Of a DNA stretch of 43,875 bases, positions 16,392 to 24,454 are shown piece by piece; position 1 is the stretch's first letter; each line of letters opens with the position of its first letter. A model generated the notes under the pieces. That model saw only the letters and a list, made by a program, of their open reading frames with translations. It was not told the DNA's origin and made no database searches. The stretch lies in NCBI RefSeq assembly GCF_013522825.1, contig NZ_JAAMQZ010000038.1:1-43875 (forward strand), in the 5' to 3' direction. The position numbers and the translations under genes were made by a program. The DNA is from Stutzerimonas stutzeri. Its GTDB lineage: Bacteria; Pseudomonadota; Gammaproteobacteria; Pseudomonadales; Pseudomonadaceae.

Positions 16392-17502
16392 GGCGGCCGC
16401 AAAAACTGAGTGCAACACCTGACCTTTCCGGTACGGTGCTGCCACTATGTCCTATCACGAACTCAGTATCCCCGAACGTGCGACCCTTCAACTCGGCCTT
16501 GCCCAAGGTTTCAGCCAGCGGCGAATTGCCCGGATGCTCGGCCGCTCCCCCTCGACCATCAGCCGGGAGCTGCGCCGCAACCGGGCCCCTGGCACCCGCT
16601 ACCAGGCCTGTGCTGCCCAGCAGCAGATGCAGGTCCGCCGCCAGGTCTGCAGGCCTCAGTGCAAGCTGCTGCCGGGCAGTGAGCGCTTCGAGCTGGTCGT
16701 CCATATGCTGCGTGAGGGTTTGTCTCCCGAGCAGATTGCCGGCAAGCTGCGCAGCATGAACATACCCAGCCTCAGAGAGGCCTACGTCTGCCGCGAGACG
16801 ATCTATAACGCGATCTACGCCCTGCCGGTCGGTGGCCTGCGCAAGGAGCTGATCATCTGCCTGCGCCAGGGCAAGACGAGTCGCAGGCCGCGCTCTGGCG
16901 GCGTCGATCGGCGCGGCCAGATCCCTGAAATGCTCAGCATCCACGTGCGCCCGCCGGAGGTCGAAGACCGGCTGATGCCAGGCCATTGGGAGGGCGACCT
17001 GATCAAGGGCAAGGCCAATGCCTCGGCGGTGGGCACCTTGGTGGAGCGTACCAGCGGCTACCTGATGCTGATCAAGATGGCCGACGCGACGGCGACCTCG
17101 GCGCTGGAGGGCTTCAGTGCGGCGCTCAATGGCATGCCGCTGGCGGTGCGCAAGAGCATGACCTACGACCAGGGCCGGGAGATGGCGCGGCACGCCGAGA
17201 TCACCCAGCGGACCGGGGTGGCGATCTACTTCTGCGACCCGCACAGCCCCTGGCAACGCGGCAGCAATGAGAACATCAATGGACTGATCCGCCAGTACCT
17301 GCCCAAGGGCACGGACTTGTCGGTGCATAGTCAGGAAGCCCTGGACGCCATCGCTTTGCAACTGAATATGCGACCGCGCAAACGCTTCGACTTCAAATGC
17401 CCGATCGAGGTGATGGGCGAAGTGATGCAAGAAGCCGTGGTGATGCGGCATGATGCTCCCGCTTCAATTCAATAACCGTGTTGCACTCAGATCCTGCAAC
17501 CG
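16392..17502 (+). mobile_element. IS30-family insertion sequence
   Basis: The element carries one transposase gene and has terminal inverted repeats of about 25 bp at 16394-16418 and 17478-17502. The inner 13 bases, CTGAGTGCAACAC, are identical and the outer 12 are imperfect. CCAAG occurs at 16387-16391 and again at 17503-17507 and is the probable target duplication, with two extra G residues at the left side leaving the exact left end uncertain by two bases. It interrupts the AAA ATPase gene. Confidence 0.85.
16447..17475 (+). CDS. tnpA: IS30-family transposase
   Basis: This 342-residue transposase has the IS30 N-terminal helix-turn-helix (ELSIPERATLQLGLAQ, then IARMLGRSPSTISRELRRN) and a DDE catalytic domain. 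Visible catalytic segments are GHWEGDLIKGK (first Asp), KSMTYDQGREMARH (second Asp) and CDPHSPWQRGSNENINGLIR (Glu). It fills the element and its length is normal, so it is probably intact. It is read opposite to the gene it interrupts. Confidence 0.95.
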   Translation: MSYHELSIPERATLQLGLAQGFSQRRIARMLGRSPSTISRELRRNRAPGTRYQACAAQQQMQVRRQVCRPQCKLLPGSERFELVVHMLREGLSPEQIAGKLRSMNIPSLREAYVCRETIYNAIYALPVGGLRKELIICLRQGKTSRRPRSGGVDRRGQIPEMLSIHVRPPEVEDRLMPGHWEGDLIKGKANASAVGTLVERTSGYLMLIKMADATATSALEGFSAALNGMPLAVRKSMTYDQGREMARHAEITQRTGVAIYFCDPHSPWQRGSNENINGLIRQYLPKGTDLSVHSQEALDAIALQLNMRPRKRFDFKCPIEVMGEVMQEAVVMRHDAPASIQ

Positions 17503-17987
17503 CCAAGCTTCATTTTCTTGGCAGCATTGGTCAGGAACTTCTCTAATGCCTCACGCTGCTTCTTGATATCGCTTTGCTTGTCGTCGTGAGCCTTCTTTTT
17601 CGACTGAAGCTCGCTCTTCAGCTTCTCCAGCTTCTGCAAGTCATCAATCTTCTCTTTCGCAATAAGAAGGATGCTCTTTACGGATTTGTCCCAATCAATG
17701 TTCTCATGCACGAAGCGTTGATTGAAAACATGAATATTCAATTGGGATGAGTGGAGTGTGGATTCCGTGATCGTTGAGCCATCCTCCAGAACTACTGAAA
17801 ATTGGCCCGTGCTGAAGCGGGGAACCATCGAGCGAAGCTCAAAGCAAGAGAATAGATTCGATAACGTTGACTTGCCTGTTCCATTCCAACCATAGACCAG
17901 GTTGTACCGGCCGAACTTTTGGATCTTCGTTCCATTGAAGTCGCTGAAGATTCCGAACTGTTTGAGGCGGTTGATGCAGACAATCAT

Positions 17988-18532
17988 CTCTATATCTCCG
18001 TGTTCTTGCTTTCCCATCATTTGCTTGCGAAACAAATGGTAAACGAAGAGTCCTCTTGCGTCTCCGCTTCGCGGATCGCGCTGCTCCAGGTTCGCTAGTC
18101 GCTCATCCCTGGCGGGACTGGCTTCGCCAGCCTTCCGCATCGCTGACGCCTACGGCCCGGCTTCCAGCTTCGGGCCTGCGCGCTTCGCTTGCGTGCGGTC
18201 AGCACAAAGGGATGGCCGTTGCCTTGTCCAGCCGTCTCCCCTGACTTCATCACCTTACCCGCGACCGTAGCCCGCGACCGTGTGCCGTCAAGGCGCGCAG
18301 GGCCGTGTCCTCGGCTGCGCCTGCGGGCCGCACCAACCCTGCGCTTGGCTCCTTGACGGCCCCCGTCCGCGCGCTCCTTTGGGCGCGGGCGATGAACTCA
18401 GGAAAGACGGTGGCAACAGGGCCAACCGGGTTCCTCGTGCCGACCGCACCAAACAGCCGAAAGGCTGGGCTCCGAATCTAGAAATCCGGTGTGCGGTGTG
18501 AACAGCAAACCTCTTTTGTCAGGAGAAAGACC
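17988..18532. other. Non-coding gap with repeat copy B and a long hairpin
   Basis: No gene is supported. Copy B of the diverged intergenic repeat covers 18130-18193. Downstream, GCCGTCAAGG (18284-18293) pairs perfectly with CCTTGACGGC (18351-18360), and GCGCAGGG just inside pairs with CCCTGCGC, forming a long stem around a GC-rich loop. A small CAGCC-GAAA-GGCTG hairpin lies near 18453-18466. The gap ends at the DUF932 ribosome site. Confidence 0.6.
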
Positions 18533-19360
18533 ATGCAACTCGCATCCCGTTTCGCTTTCCGCTCCCCCTCGCTGCGCAGCGATTACCCGCTGTCCGACGA
18601 CCAGATTCACCGCGTGGCCCCGTCCATCTTCGCGGATGCCCCGCACGAGAGCCGTTCGCAGCGGTACGCCTATATCCCCACCGCCGCCGTGCTGACCGAG
18701 CTTCGCAAAGAAGGCTTCCAGCCTTTCATGGTGACGCAAACCCGCGTGCGCGACGAAGGCAAGCGCGAGCACACCAAACACATGATTCGCTTGCGCCATG
18801 CCAGCCAGATCAACGGCGCGGAGGCCAACGAAATCGTGCTGCTGAACTCGCACGACGGCACCAGCAGCTATCAGATGCTGGCCGGAATGTTCCGGTTCGT
18901 GTGCAGCAATGGCCTTGTCTGCGGCAACACCGTGGCCGATGTGCGAGTGCCCCATAAAGGCGACGTGGCCGGTCTGGTCATTGAGGGGGCTTACGAAGTC
19001 TTGAGCGGTTTCGATCGGGTGAAGGAATCGCGCGATGCCATGCGCGGCATCACCTTGGACGATGGCGAATCCGAAGTGTTCGCCCGCGCCGCGCTCGCCC
19101 TCAAGTACGACGACCCCGACAAGCCCGCGCCCATCACGGAATCGCAAATCCTGATGCCGCGCCGCTTCGACGACCGCCGCCCCGACCTGTGGAGCGTGTT
19201 CAACCGCACCCAAGAAAACCTGACCCAAGGCGGGCTGCGTGGCCGCAGCGCCAACGGGCGCCGACAGCAAACCCGCCCGGTGCAGGGCATCGACCAAAAC
19301 ATCCGACTAAATCGCGCCCTCTGGCTGCTGGCCGATGGCATGCGCCAGTTGAAAGCCTGA
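18533..19360 (+). CDS. DUF932 family protein
   Basis: This 275-residue protein belongs to the DUF932 family (phage/plasmid-like protein, also called LGT_TIGR03299-related), found in many ICEs and plasmids. Recognisable segments are FRSDYPLS-like N-terminal sequence, RHASQINGAEANEIVLLNSHDG and MFRFVCSNGLVCGN. The function is unknown. The start at 18533 follows CAGGAGAAAGACC. It lies 80 bp before the large ParB gene on the same strand, the usual order in Tn4371-type elements. Confidence 0.85.
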   Translation: MQLASRFAFRSPSLRSDYPLSDDQIHRVAPSIFADAPHESRSQRYAYIPTAAVLTELRKEGFQPFMVTQTRVRDEGKREHTKHMIRLRHASQINGAEANEIVLLNSHDGTSSYQMLAGMFRFVCSNGLVCGNTVADVRVPHKGDVAGLVIEGAYEVLSGFDRVKESRDAMRGITLDDGESEVFARAALALKYDDPDKPAPITESQILMPRRFDDRRPDLWSVFNRTQENLTQGGLRGRSANGRRQQTRPVQGIDQNIRLNRALWLLADGMRQLKA

Positions 19361-19440
19361 ATCCCCACGCGGCAGGGGCAGGCAGCAGCCCTTGTCGCTT
19401 TCTTCGCTGCTGCATCCCTGAACCGATAGGAGTTATCACC

Positions 19441-21510
19441 ATGAACGCCGTTACCCAAACCGAAGCCCGCGCCATCAACACCGCCGCCGCTATCCCGCTG
19501 GAAGCCGCTGATCCGACCAAGAACCTGATTCTGGTTCCGCTGTCGCGGCTGGTGTCGCGTCCCACTGGCCGCAACGTGCGCAAGACCCCGCGCATGTCCA
19601 TTCCCGAACTCGCCGCCAGCATCCAGCGTGTCGGCCTGCTGCAAAACCTCATCGTGATTGCCGCCGCCGATGGCGAGCATTACGAGGTCGTGGCCGGTGA
19701 CCGTCGCCTCGCAGCGTTGAAGCTGCTGGCGAAAAAGCACCGCATTAGCAAGGAATGGGAGGTGCCTTGCCTGCTGGTGGCCGATGGCACCGCCCGCACG
19801 GCCAGCCTCACCGAGAACGTGCAGCGCGAAGCCATGCACCCCGCCGACCAGTTCGAGGCGTTCGCCGCGCTCGTGGCCGAAGGCCGCAGCATCGAGGACA
19901 TTGCAGCGGATTTCAGCGTCACGCCGCTGGTGGTGCAGCGCCGTCTGAAACTCGCCAACGTGTCGCCGCGCCTGCTGGCCGACTACCGGGCCGAGGCCGT
20001 GAGCCTTGACCAGTTGATGGCCCTCGCCATCACCGACGACCATGCTGCGCAGGAAGCCGCGTTCTACGATGCGCCCACATGGCAGCGCGGCCCGCACAAC
20101 CTGCGCGACCGCCTGACCGAACGCGAAATCGACGCCTACCGGCATCCGCTGGTGCGCTTTGTCGGGCTGGACGGCTACGAGCAGGAAGGCGGTGGCATCC
20201 GCCGCGACCTGTTCGCGGAGGGCGACAAAGGCGTGTATCTGACCGATGCCGCACTGCTGGAACGGCTGGCGCAGGACAAGCTGGCAGGTATCGCCGCCAA
20301 GGTGCAGGCCGAGGGCTGGGCGTGGGTGGATGCCACGCCGGGCATGACCCATGCCGATCTGCAAGCCTTCCAGCGTGCGCCAAGGGAACGCCGCAGTCCG
20401 AACAAGCGCGACGCGCAGCGCATCGAGAAGCTGCAAACCAAGCTGCACGAACTGGCCGAGGCGGTGGATGCCGCGCTGGACGACGAGGACGAGGAAAAGG
20501 CCGATGCCTTGCAGGAAGAAGGCGAACGCCTGGGCGAGCAGTTGCAGGCGCTGGAAGATGGCTTGCTGGACTATGCGGCCAACGTGAAGGCCGCAGCCGG
20601 TGCCATTGTCACCATCGACCGCGACGGGCAGGCCGCGATTCATCGCGGGCTGCTGCGCGAAGCGGAGGCCAAGGCACTGCGCACGCTGGAGCGGCTGCGG
20701 CAGGGTTTCGGCAGCGAAGGCGAAGCCGCGAACGAGGACGCAGGCGAGGACGACGAGCAGCCCAAGACCGCCGCCATGTCTGACCGACTGGCGCAGCGGT
20801 TGAGCGCGCACCGTACCGCTGCGCTGCAAATCGAAGTTGCACGGCATCCGCAAGCAGCGCTGGCCGCCGTGGTGCATGGCATGGTGCAGACCGTCTTGCA
20901 GGAAAGGCACTACGGGCACGACCTGCCGCTGGGTGTGCGCCTCACGGTGCAAGACCGGCTGGAAGGCATGGCCCCGGACTGGCCGGAATCACCCGCCGCC
21001 GTGGCGCTGCGCGAACTGCAACAGGTGGCAGGCGAAACCTTGCCGGAGGACAGCGCCGAACTGTTCGCCGCGCTGCTGGCGAAATCACAGGATGAACTGG
21101 TGCGGCTGTTGGCCGTGTGCTTAGCTTCCACGGTGGACGTGGTGACGCCTCGCGCCACGCCGCACCAGCCCGGCGCGGAACTGGCGCAGGCCGTGGGGCT
21201 GGATATGGCCGCGTGGTGGCAGCCCACCAATGAGGGTTACTTCCGGCATGTGCCGAAGGCCGCGATTCTGGAAGCCGTTGGCGGGTTCGCGCCCTCGCAC
21301 GTCACCCGACTGGCGAAGTTGAAGAAGGGCGACATTGCCAGCGAAGCCGAACGGCTGGCCGCTGGCACCGGCTGGATGCCCGCCATCTTCCGCTCCGAAG
21401 GCCCGCAGCAGACCGGGCAGGACGCGCCGGCGGATGGCGAAGCCGAAGCACAGGAAGAAGTGGCCGCCGTGGCGGATGACCAGCCGCAGGCCGAGGCTTT
21501 GGCCGCGTGA
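19441..21510 (+). CDS. Large ICE ParB/RepB/Spo0J-type protein
   Basis: This 689-residue protein carries a ParB domain in its first 250 residues: VPLSRLVSRPTGRNVRKTP, the GLLQNLIV segment, VVAGDRRLAALKLL (the GERR-like motif with a D in place of E) and a helix-turn-helix (SIEDIAADFSVTPLVVQRRLKLANVSP). The long C-terminal part contains a glutamate-rich coiled coil (about 320-400) and a conserved-looking end. Such oversized ParB proteins are core genes of this ICE group, where they act in regulation or maintenance; the exact role is not set. The start at 19441 follows GATAGGAGTTATCACC. Confidence 0.9.
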   Translation: MNAVTQTEARAINTAAAIPLEAADPTKNLILVPLSRLVSRPTGRNVRKTPRMSIPELAASIQRVGLLQNLIVIAAADGEHYEVVAGDRRLAALKLLAKKHRISKEWEVPCLLVADGTARTASLTENVQREAMHPADQFEAFAALVAEGRSIEDIAADFSVTPLVVQRRLKLANVSPRLLADYRAEAVSLDQLMALAITDDHAAQEAAFYDAPTWQRGPHNLRDRLTEREIDAYRHPLVRFVGLDGYEQEGGGIRRDLFAEGDKGVYLTDAALLERLAQDKLAGIAAKVQAEGWAWVDATPGMTHADLQAFQRAPRERRSPNKRDAQRIEKLQTKLHELAEAVDAALDDEDEEKADALQEEGERLGEQLQALEDGLLDYAANVKAAAGAIVTIDRDGQAAIHRGLLREAEAKALRTLERLRQGFGSEGEAANEDAGEDDEQPKTAAMSDRLAQRLSAHRTAALQIEVARHPQAALAAVVHGMVQTVLQERHYGHDLPLGVRLTVQDRLEGMAPDWPESPAAVALRELQQVAGETLPEDSAELFAALLAKSQDELVRLLAVCLASTVDVVTPRATPHQPGAELAQAVGLDMAAWWQPTNEGYFRHVPKAAILEAVGGFAPSHVTRLAKLKKGDIASEAERLAAGTGWMPAIFRSEGPQQTGQDAPADGEAEAQEEVAAVADDQPQAEALAA

Positions 21511-21571
21511 CTTCGCACCGTAGATAGCGCCCCGGTTCCGGCCGGGGCGCTTCATGTTGAGGATGCCTGCC

Positions 21572-21781
21572 ATGACCCACCAACCCGCAAACCGCCCCCG
21601 CATAGCTGCGACCTATGCCTCCGGCACGGTGCGCGCCCGCCGCTGGCACGGCGACGGCGACGTGCGCGGCTACCGTCCGCCGCGTGGCTGGACGGCCCGC
21701 GCCGACCTGACCGATCTGCATCCCCTCACGGGCCGCGCCTTGCCGCGCGCCGTGTGGTGGATCATCGAAACCAAGGAATAA
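21572..21781 (+). CDS. Hypothetical small basic ICE protein
   Basis: This 69-residue protein is rich in Arg, Trp and Pro (GTVRARRWHGDGDVRGYRPPRGW, split by turns), with no membrane segment. It is not recognised by function, although small proteins of this type follow the large ParB in related elements. The start at 21572 (MTHQPANRP) is preceded by TTGAGGATG; an in-frame ATG at 21554 is an alternative. It is followed by a long hairpin-rich non-coding region. Confidence 0.6.
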   Translation: MTHQPANRPRIAATYASGTVRARRWHGDGDVRGYRPPRGWTARADLTDLHPLTGRALPRAVWWIIETKE

Positions 21782-22556
21782 CGAGCCGCACCGGCCCCAA
21801 GCCGTGCCGCCTTGGGGCCGGTGGTCGAAAACTCCGGGCGCGGCGGTGGCCGCGCCCGGTTTCACTGCTCAAAGCCAAAACGCCCCATCGCCGCCTTCGG
21901 ACAGGCGGCGATGGGGCCACGCACAAGGGCGCTCGTGCGCGAAATCCACGAAGCCAGCAAGTGTGGCGGCGCATCGCGCCGCCAACGATTCGACCGAGCC
22001 CCGCCGCAATGGGCGGGGCTGGTGTGGCTACGCCCCGGCTTGCTGCGGCAGGTTGCACGAAAGCGTGCCGTCCCCGACGCTGGCGGTTCGTTGTCTGTAC
22101 GTCACGAAAGACGGTTCACCGACACGCCGCCCAGCCTCGCTTCTATGGAGCTTCCACACCACGCCTCAGTATGTGGCCGTGAGCTGCGGCAGGGGCGCTC
22201 TGGCCTTGTCGTCGGGGCATTGACCTGGCCCGCGTCAGGGCGCAAGCCGGTGCAGCCGTCACGCGGGGATGCCGAGTTGGCCACGTCTCCATTCGGGAGC
22301 GGGCGGCCTGTGCGTCCTTGTCTTGTTGTGAATCCTGGCGGTGGCGCGGCTGCGCCTTGTGCTTGATGGCCGCAACCTTGCAGCGAAAACAATTTCCCCT
22401 GCGCTGCGCGCATTCCTCGCGGGACAAATTCTTTTCGCTTCCAGGTTCTCCACGTTGTTGCGACCGCTGTGCGGTGCGACCAGCCCATCCCCCGCCGGCC
22501 GGATCACAACAAGGACGCACTGGCGCGACCTTGTTCAACCCGAAAGGAGAAACATC
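21782..22556. other. Hairpin-rich non-coding region
   Basis: These 775 bases hold no convincing gene. The first part has five perfect stem-loops in a row: stems of 12 bp at 21790-21822, 11 bp at 21834-21859, 14 bp at 21882-21917, 9 bp at 21964-21984 and 9 bp at 21997-22020, with loops of 9, 4, 8, 3 and 6 bases. Only the second looks like a possible terminator (TTT follows). The remainder to 22556 is GC-rich and leads into the DUF736 ribosome site. The function is unknown; structured RNA, an attenuator or a recombination site are possible. Confidence 0.75.
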
Positions 22557-22871
22557 ATGGCTAACATCGGCACCTTCACCGCAGAGAAAGACGGCTTCAC
22601 CGGCACGCTTCGCACCCTGACGCTCAACGTCAAGGTCAAGCTGGTTCCCAACGACAAGGGCGACACCGAGAACGCCCCCGACTTCCACCTGCAAGCGGCT
22701 GGCCACGAAGTCGGCGCAGCGTGGAAGAAGACCAGCGAGGCCGGGCGGGAATACCTGTCCGTATCCATCGACGACCCTTCGTTCCCGGCGACGGTCTATG
22801 CCCGCCTGATCGAGAACGAGGACGGCACGCACGACCTGATCTGGTCGCGCAACAAGCCGAAGGCGGCCTGA
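22557..22871 (+). CDS. DUF736 family protein
   Basis: This 104-residue protein matches DUF736: the N-terminus MANIGTFTAEKDGFTGTLRT, the central NAPDFHLQA and GAAWKKTSEAGREYLSVSIDDPSFP, and the end are typical. The family is a marker of ICEs and plasmids of Proteobacteria; no activity is known. A strong ribosome site, AAAGGAGAAACATC, precedes the start. It stands alone between long non-coding gaps. Confidence 0.93.
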   Translation: MANIGTFTAEKDGFTGTLRTLTLNVKVKLVPNDKGDTENAPDFHLQAAGHEVGAAWKKTSEAGREYLSVSIDDPSFPATVYARLIENEDGTHDLIWSRNKPKAA

Positions 22872-23183
22872 CAGCCGCTTACCGCGTCCCGCCCACTGCG
22901 GCGGGGCGCGATGCTGCTGATCGCAGCACCGCACGCGCAGGATTTCTGCTGCTGCCGCGTGCTGGATACGCCCGTCACGGCGGGCCTGCATGCGTGCCTT
23001 GTGGCTCGCAATCCGTGTCAACGAGCGGTGTGTGGCGTGTCGGCGCTGTAAGCGCCGCCGGGCTTTCGGGCTTCGCCCCGTGCCGGCAAGCCGTCACGGC
23101 CATCCGGCTTCAATCCCTCACGCCTTCGCGCCTGCGGCGCTGCGCGCTCCGCTTGCTGCAATTCAGTACCACACGCCAACGCG
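22872..23183. other. Non-coding gap with intergenic repeat copy C
   Basis: No gene is supported. An imperfect GC-rich hairpin lies near 22884-22912 just after the DUF736 stop and could act as a terminator. Copy C of the diverged repeat covers 23104-23158 and ends TGCGCGCTCCGCTTGCTG, just beyond the stop of the XRE regulator. Confidence 0.45.
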
Positions 23184-23477
23184 CTAAGGCGTGTCGGGCT
23201 CTTCCAATATCGCCCTGAGTTCCTGGCGCACCTGTGCCAGCAATTCATCAGCTTCGCGGGTGCTGTCACCGGCATAAGCCAATGTGAGCAGCGTGAGCGG
23301 ATGCACTTCCATGACCTCGCACAGATCGGCCAGCTTCTGGATGGTTGGGCTTTTCAGGTCGCGCTCCAGCGTGCTCATGTAGGTGCGACTGGACACGTTG
23401 GAGAACGCTTCCTGGCTCAAACCACGCGCCTTCCTTACCGTCCGAATCGCCGCTGCCAATGAGTTCTTCGCTGCCAC
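23184..23477 (-). CDS. XRE-family transcriptional regulator
   Basis: This 97-residue protein is mostly a helix-turn-helix of the XRE/Cro type: AIRTVRKARGLSQEAFSNVS, then RTYMSTLERDLKSPTIQKLADLC (residues about 9-56), followed by an acidic tail. It resembles the small regulators, related to restriction controller proteins, that control excision and transfer genes in such ICEs. The start is a GTG at 23477 with GGGGAAACC upstream. It is the only minus-strand gene in this part and diverges from the DUF2958 and DUF2285 genes. Confidence 0.88.
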   Translation of the reverse strand: MAAKNSLAAAIRTVRKARGLSQEAFSNVSSRTYMSTLERDLKSPTIQKLADLCEVMEVHPLTLLTLAYAGDSTREADELLAQVRQELRAILEEPDTP

Positions 23478-23519
23478 CTATGGTTTCCCCAAAAAACCAA
23501 GATGACAGCCCATTGCGCC

Positions 23520-23540
23520 CTATAGGACTACAATCTATAG
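23520..23540. promoter_or_regulatory. CTATAG repeat pair before the XRE gene, possible operator
   Basis: CTATAG occurs at 23520-23525 and 23535-23540, and ACTA...TAGT forms a further inverted pair within it. The pair lies 43-63 bp upstream of the XRE regulator start, in the gap that also leads to the divergent genes, where an autoregulatory site would be expected. Binding is inference. Confidence 0.4.
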
Positions 23541-23764
23541 TGTTCATTTGGTGGTGATGTTTTCCTTTTCCGTGCTTTTACGGAGATCCGCATCTGCGGA
23601 TTTCCTCAGACCCAGGGAACCGCATCCGTGTCTTTCCTGACTTCCACCAATACGCCTTCGTGCCTCTCCGCTTTTGCGGCTTCGTGCGCTTGCGCATACG
23701 TGCATCCGTCCGCAGGCACAGATGCGCCTCGGCGATTGCGTGTGTTCGTGGAAGGGGCGCGGCC

Positions 23765-24112
23765 TTGACCACGCTTGTCACCGAGGAAGACCGGGTGCAC
23801 CTACTGGCCCACGGCCTCACCCGCGCCGCAGGCCAGGAATGTGACCCGCTGCCCGTGGTGCGCCTGTTCACACCGGACGCACATGCGACCTGGCTATTGG
23901 CCGCGCTCGATCCGACCGATGGCGATACGGCCTACGGCCTGATCGACCTCGGGATCGGGATGCCTGCCCTGGCGACGGTGAAGCTGTCCGATCTGGCGTC
24001 CATCGTCGGGCCGCTCAAGCAGCCCGTGATACGAGATCGGTATTTCCAGCCGACGCGGCCGCTGTCGGAATACGTTCGACTGGCTCAGGAAAACGGTTCG
24101 ATCACCGATTGA
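23765..24112 (+). CDS. DUF2958 family protein
   Basis: This 115-residue protein matches DUF2958: DPLPVVRLFTPDAHATWLL, then ALDPTDGDTAYGLIDLGIG and the C-terminal PVIRDRYFQPTRPLSEY are family signatures. The function is unknown; it is a frequent ICE and plasmid gene. The frame is open from 23660, but the start is put at a TTG at 23765 because the family normally begins a few residues before LVTEEDR, and GGAAGGGG lies seven bases upstream. The start choice is moderately sure. Confidence 0.8.
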   Translation: MTTLVTEEDRVHLLAHGLTRAAGQECDPLPVVRLFTPDAHATWLLAALDPTDGDTAYGLIDLGIGMPALATVKLSDLASIVGPLKQPVIRDRYFQPTRPLSEYVRLAQENGSITD

Positions 24113-24454
24113 CGCATTCCAGCGCGACCAGGCAAAAAGTATCGCATTGTGACTATTTCGGTCTTAGCCAAGACCTGGCAAGTCTTGATCCGCATGCTTG
24201 CACCAGGGTGGTGCGCTCCTGACCAAAACAGTCATGATGCCAGGCGCGAGATTCGGCACGGTGTTCAATGCTGCACCCCATTTCCGGGCGGTGCAGTCGT
24301 CGCATTTAGACGATTTCGGCAATGCACTGGAGCGAATCTGTCTTGACACCAGCAGTTAAAGCGTAACCCGAGTTTGATGACCACTTGATGGCGATTCGAT
24401 AGCTCCCGCACAGCGGAATTGTGGCGACGTTCCCAGAAACAGGGAGGTTTCGCC
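24113..24454. other. Non-coding gap before the DUF2285 gene
   Basis: No gene is supported in these 342 bases. A small perfect hairpin, GGTCTT-AGCC-AAGACC, lies at 24160-24175. TTGACA at about 24342 is a possible -35 element for the genes downstream, but its -10 partner is poor. Confidence 0.4.

Larger units (their letters stand above)
14568..17987 (-). pseudogene. AAA_13 family ATPase (PrrC/RloC-like) split by an IS30 element
   Basis: Two minus-strand fragments form one gene: the N-terminal part from 17987 (GGAGATATAGAG upstream) to the IS, and the C-terminal part from 16391 to 14568. Removing 16392-17502 and one copy of CCAAG joins them in frame through KKMKLGLQAID, giving 767 residues. Walker A is GWNGTGKST (33-41); a Cys pair (SCEFCGS, about 279-282) lies in a helical middle part; the signature is LSEGEK (about 519-524) and Walker B is VVVDDPVSSFD. 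The C-terminus has RKLVE and, 49 residues after the Arg, FINKYSH, resembling the R-x3-E...H set of PrrC/RloC anticodon nucleases. The gene is more AT-rich than its neighbours, suggesting later acquisition. Nuclease function is inference. Confidence 0.8.

Noticed and set aside
16372..17451. Long minus-strand open frame across the IS30 element
   Set aside because: It is antisense to the transposase in GC-rich sequence and its His- and Ala-rich translation resembles no protein.
18991..20952. 653-codon minus-strand open frame opposite the large ParB
   Set aside because: It is a shadow of the DUF932 and ParB genes, which have clear family motifs and ribosome sites.
21790..22020. Reading the hairpin array as a set of ordinary terminators
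   Set aside because: Four of the five stems lack a following T tract and several follow each other without any gene between them.
23660..24112. ATG at 23660 as the start of the DUF2958 gene
   Set aside because: The added 35 residues are Arg- and Cys-rich and unlike the family; the TTG at 23765 has a better ribosome site and fits the family length.
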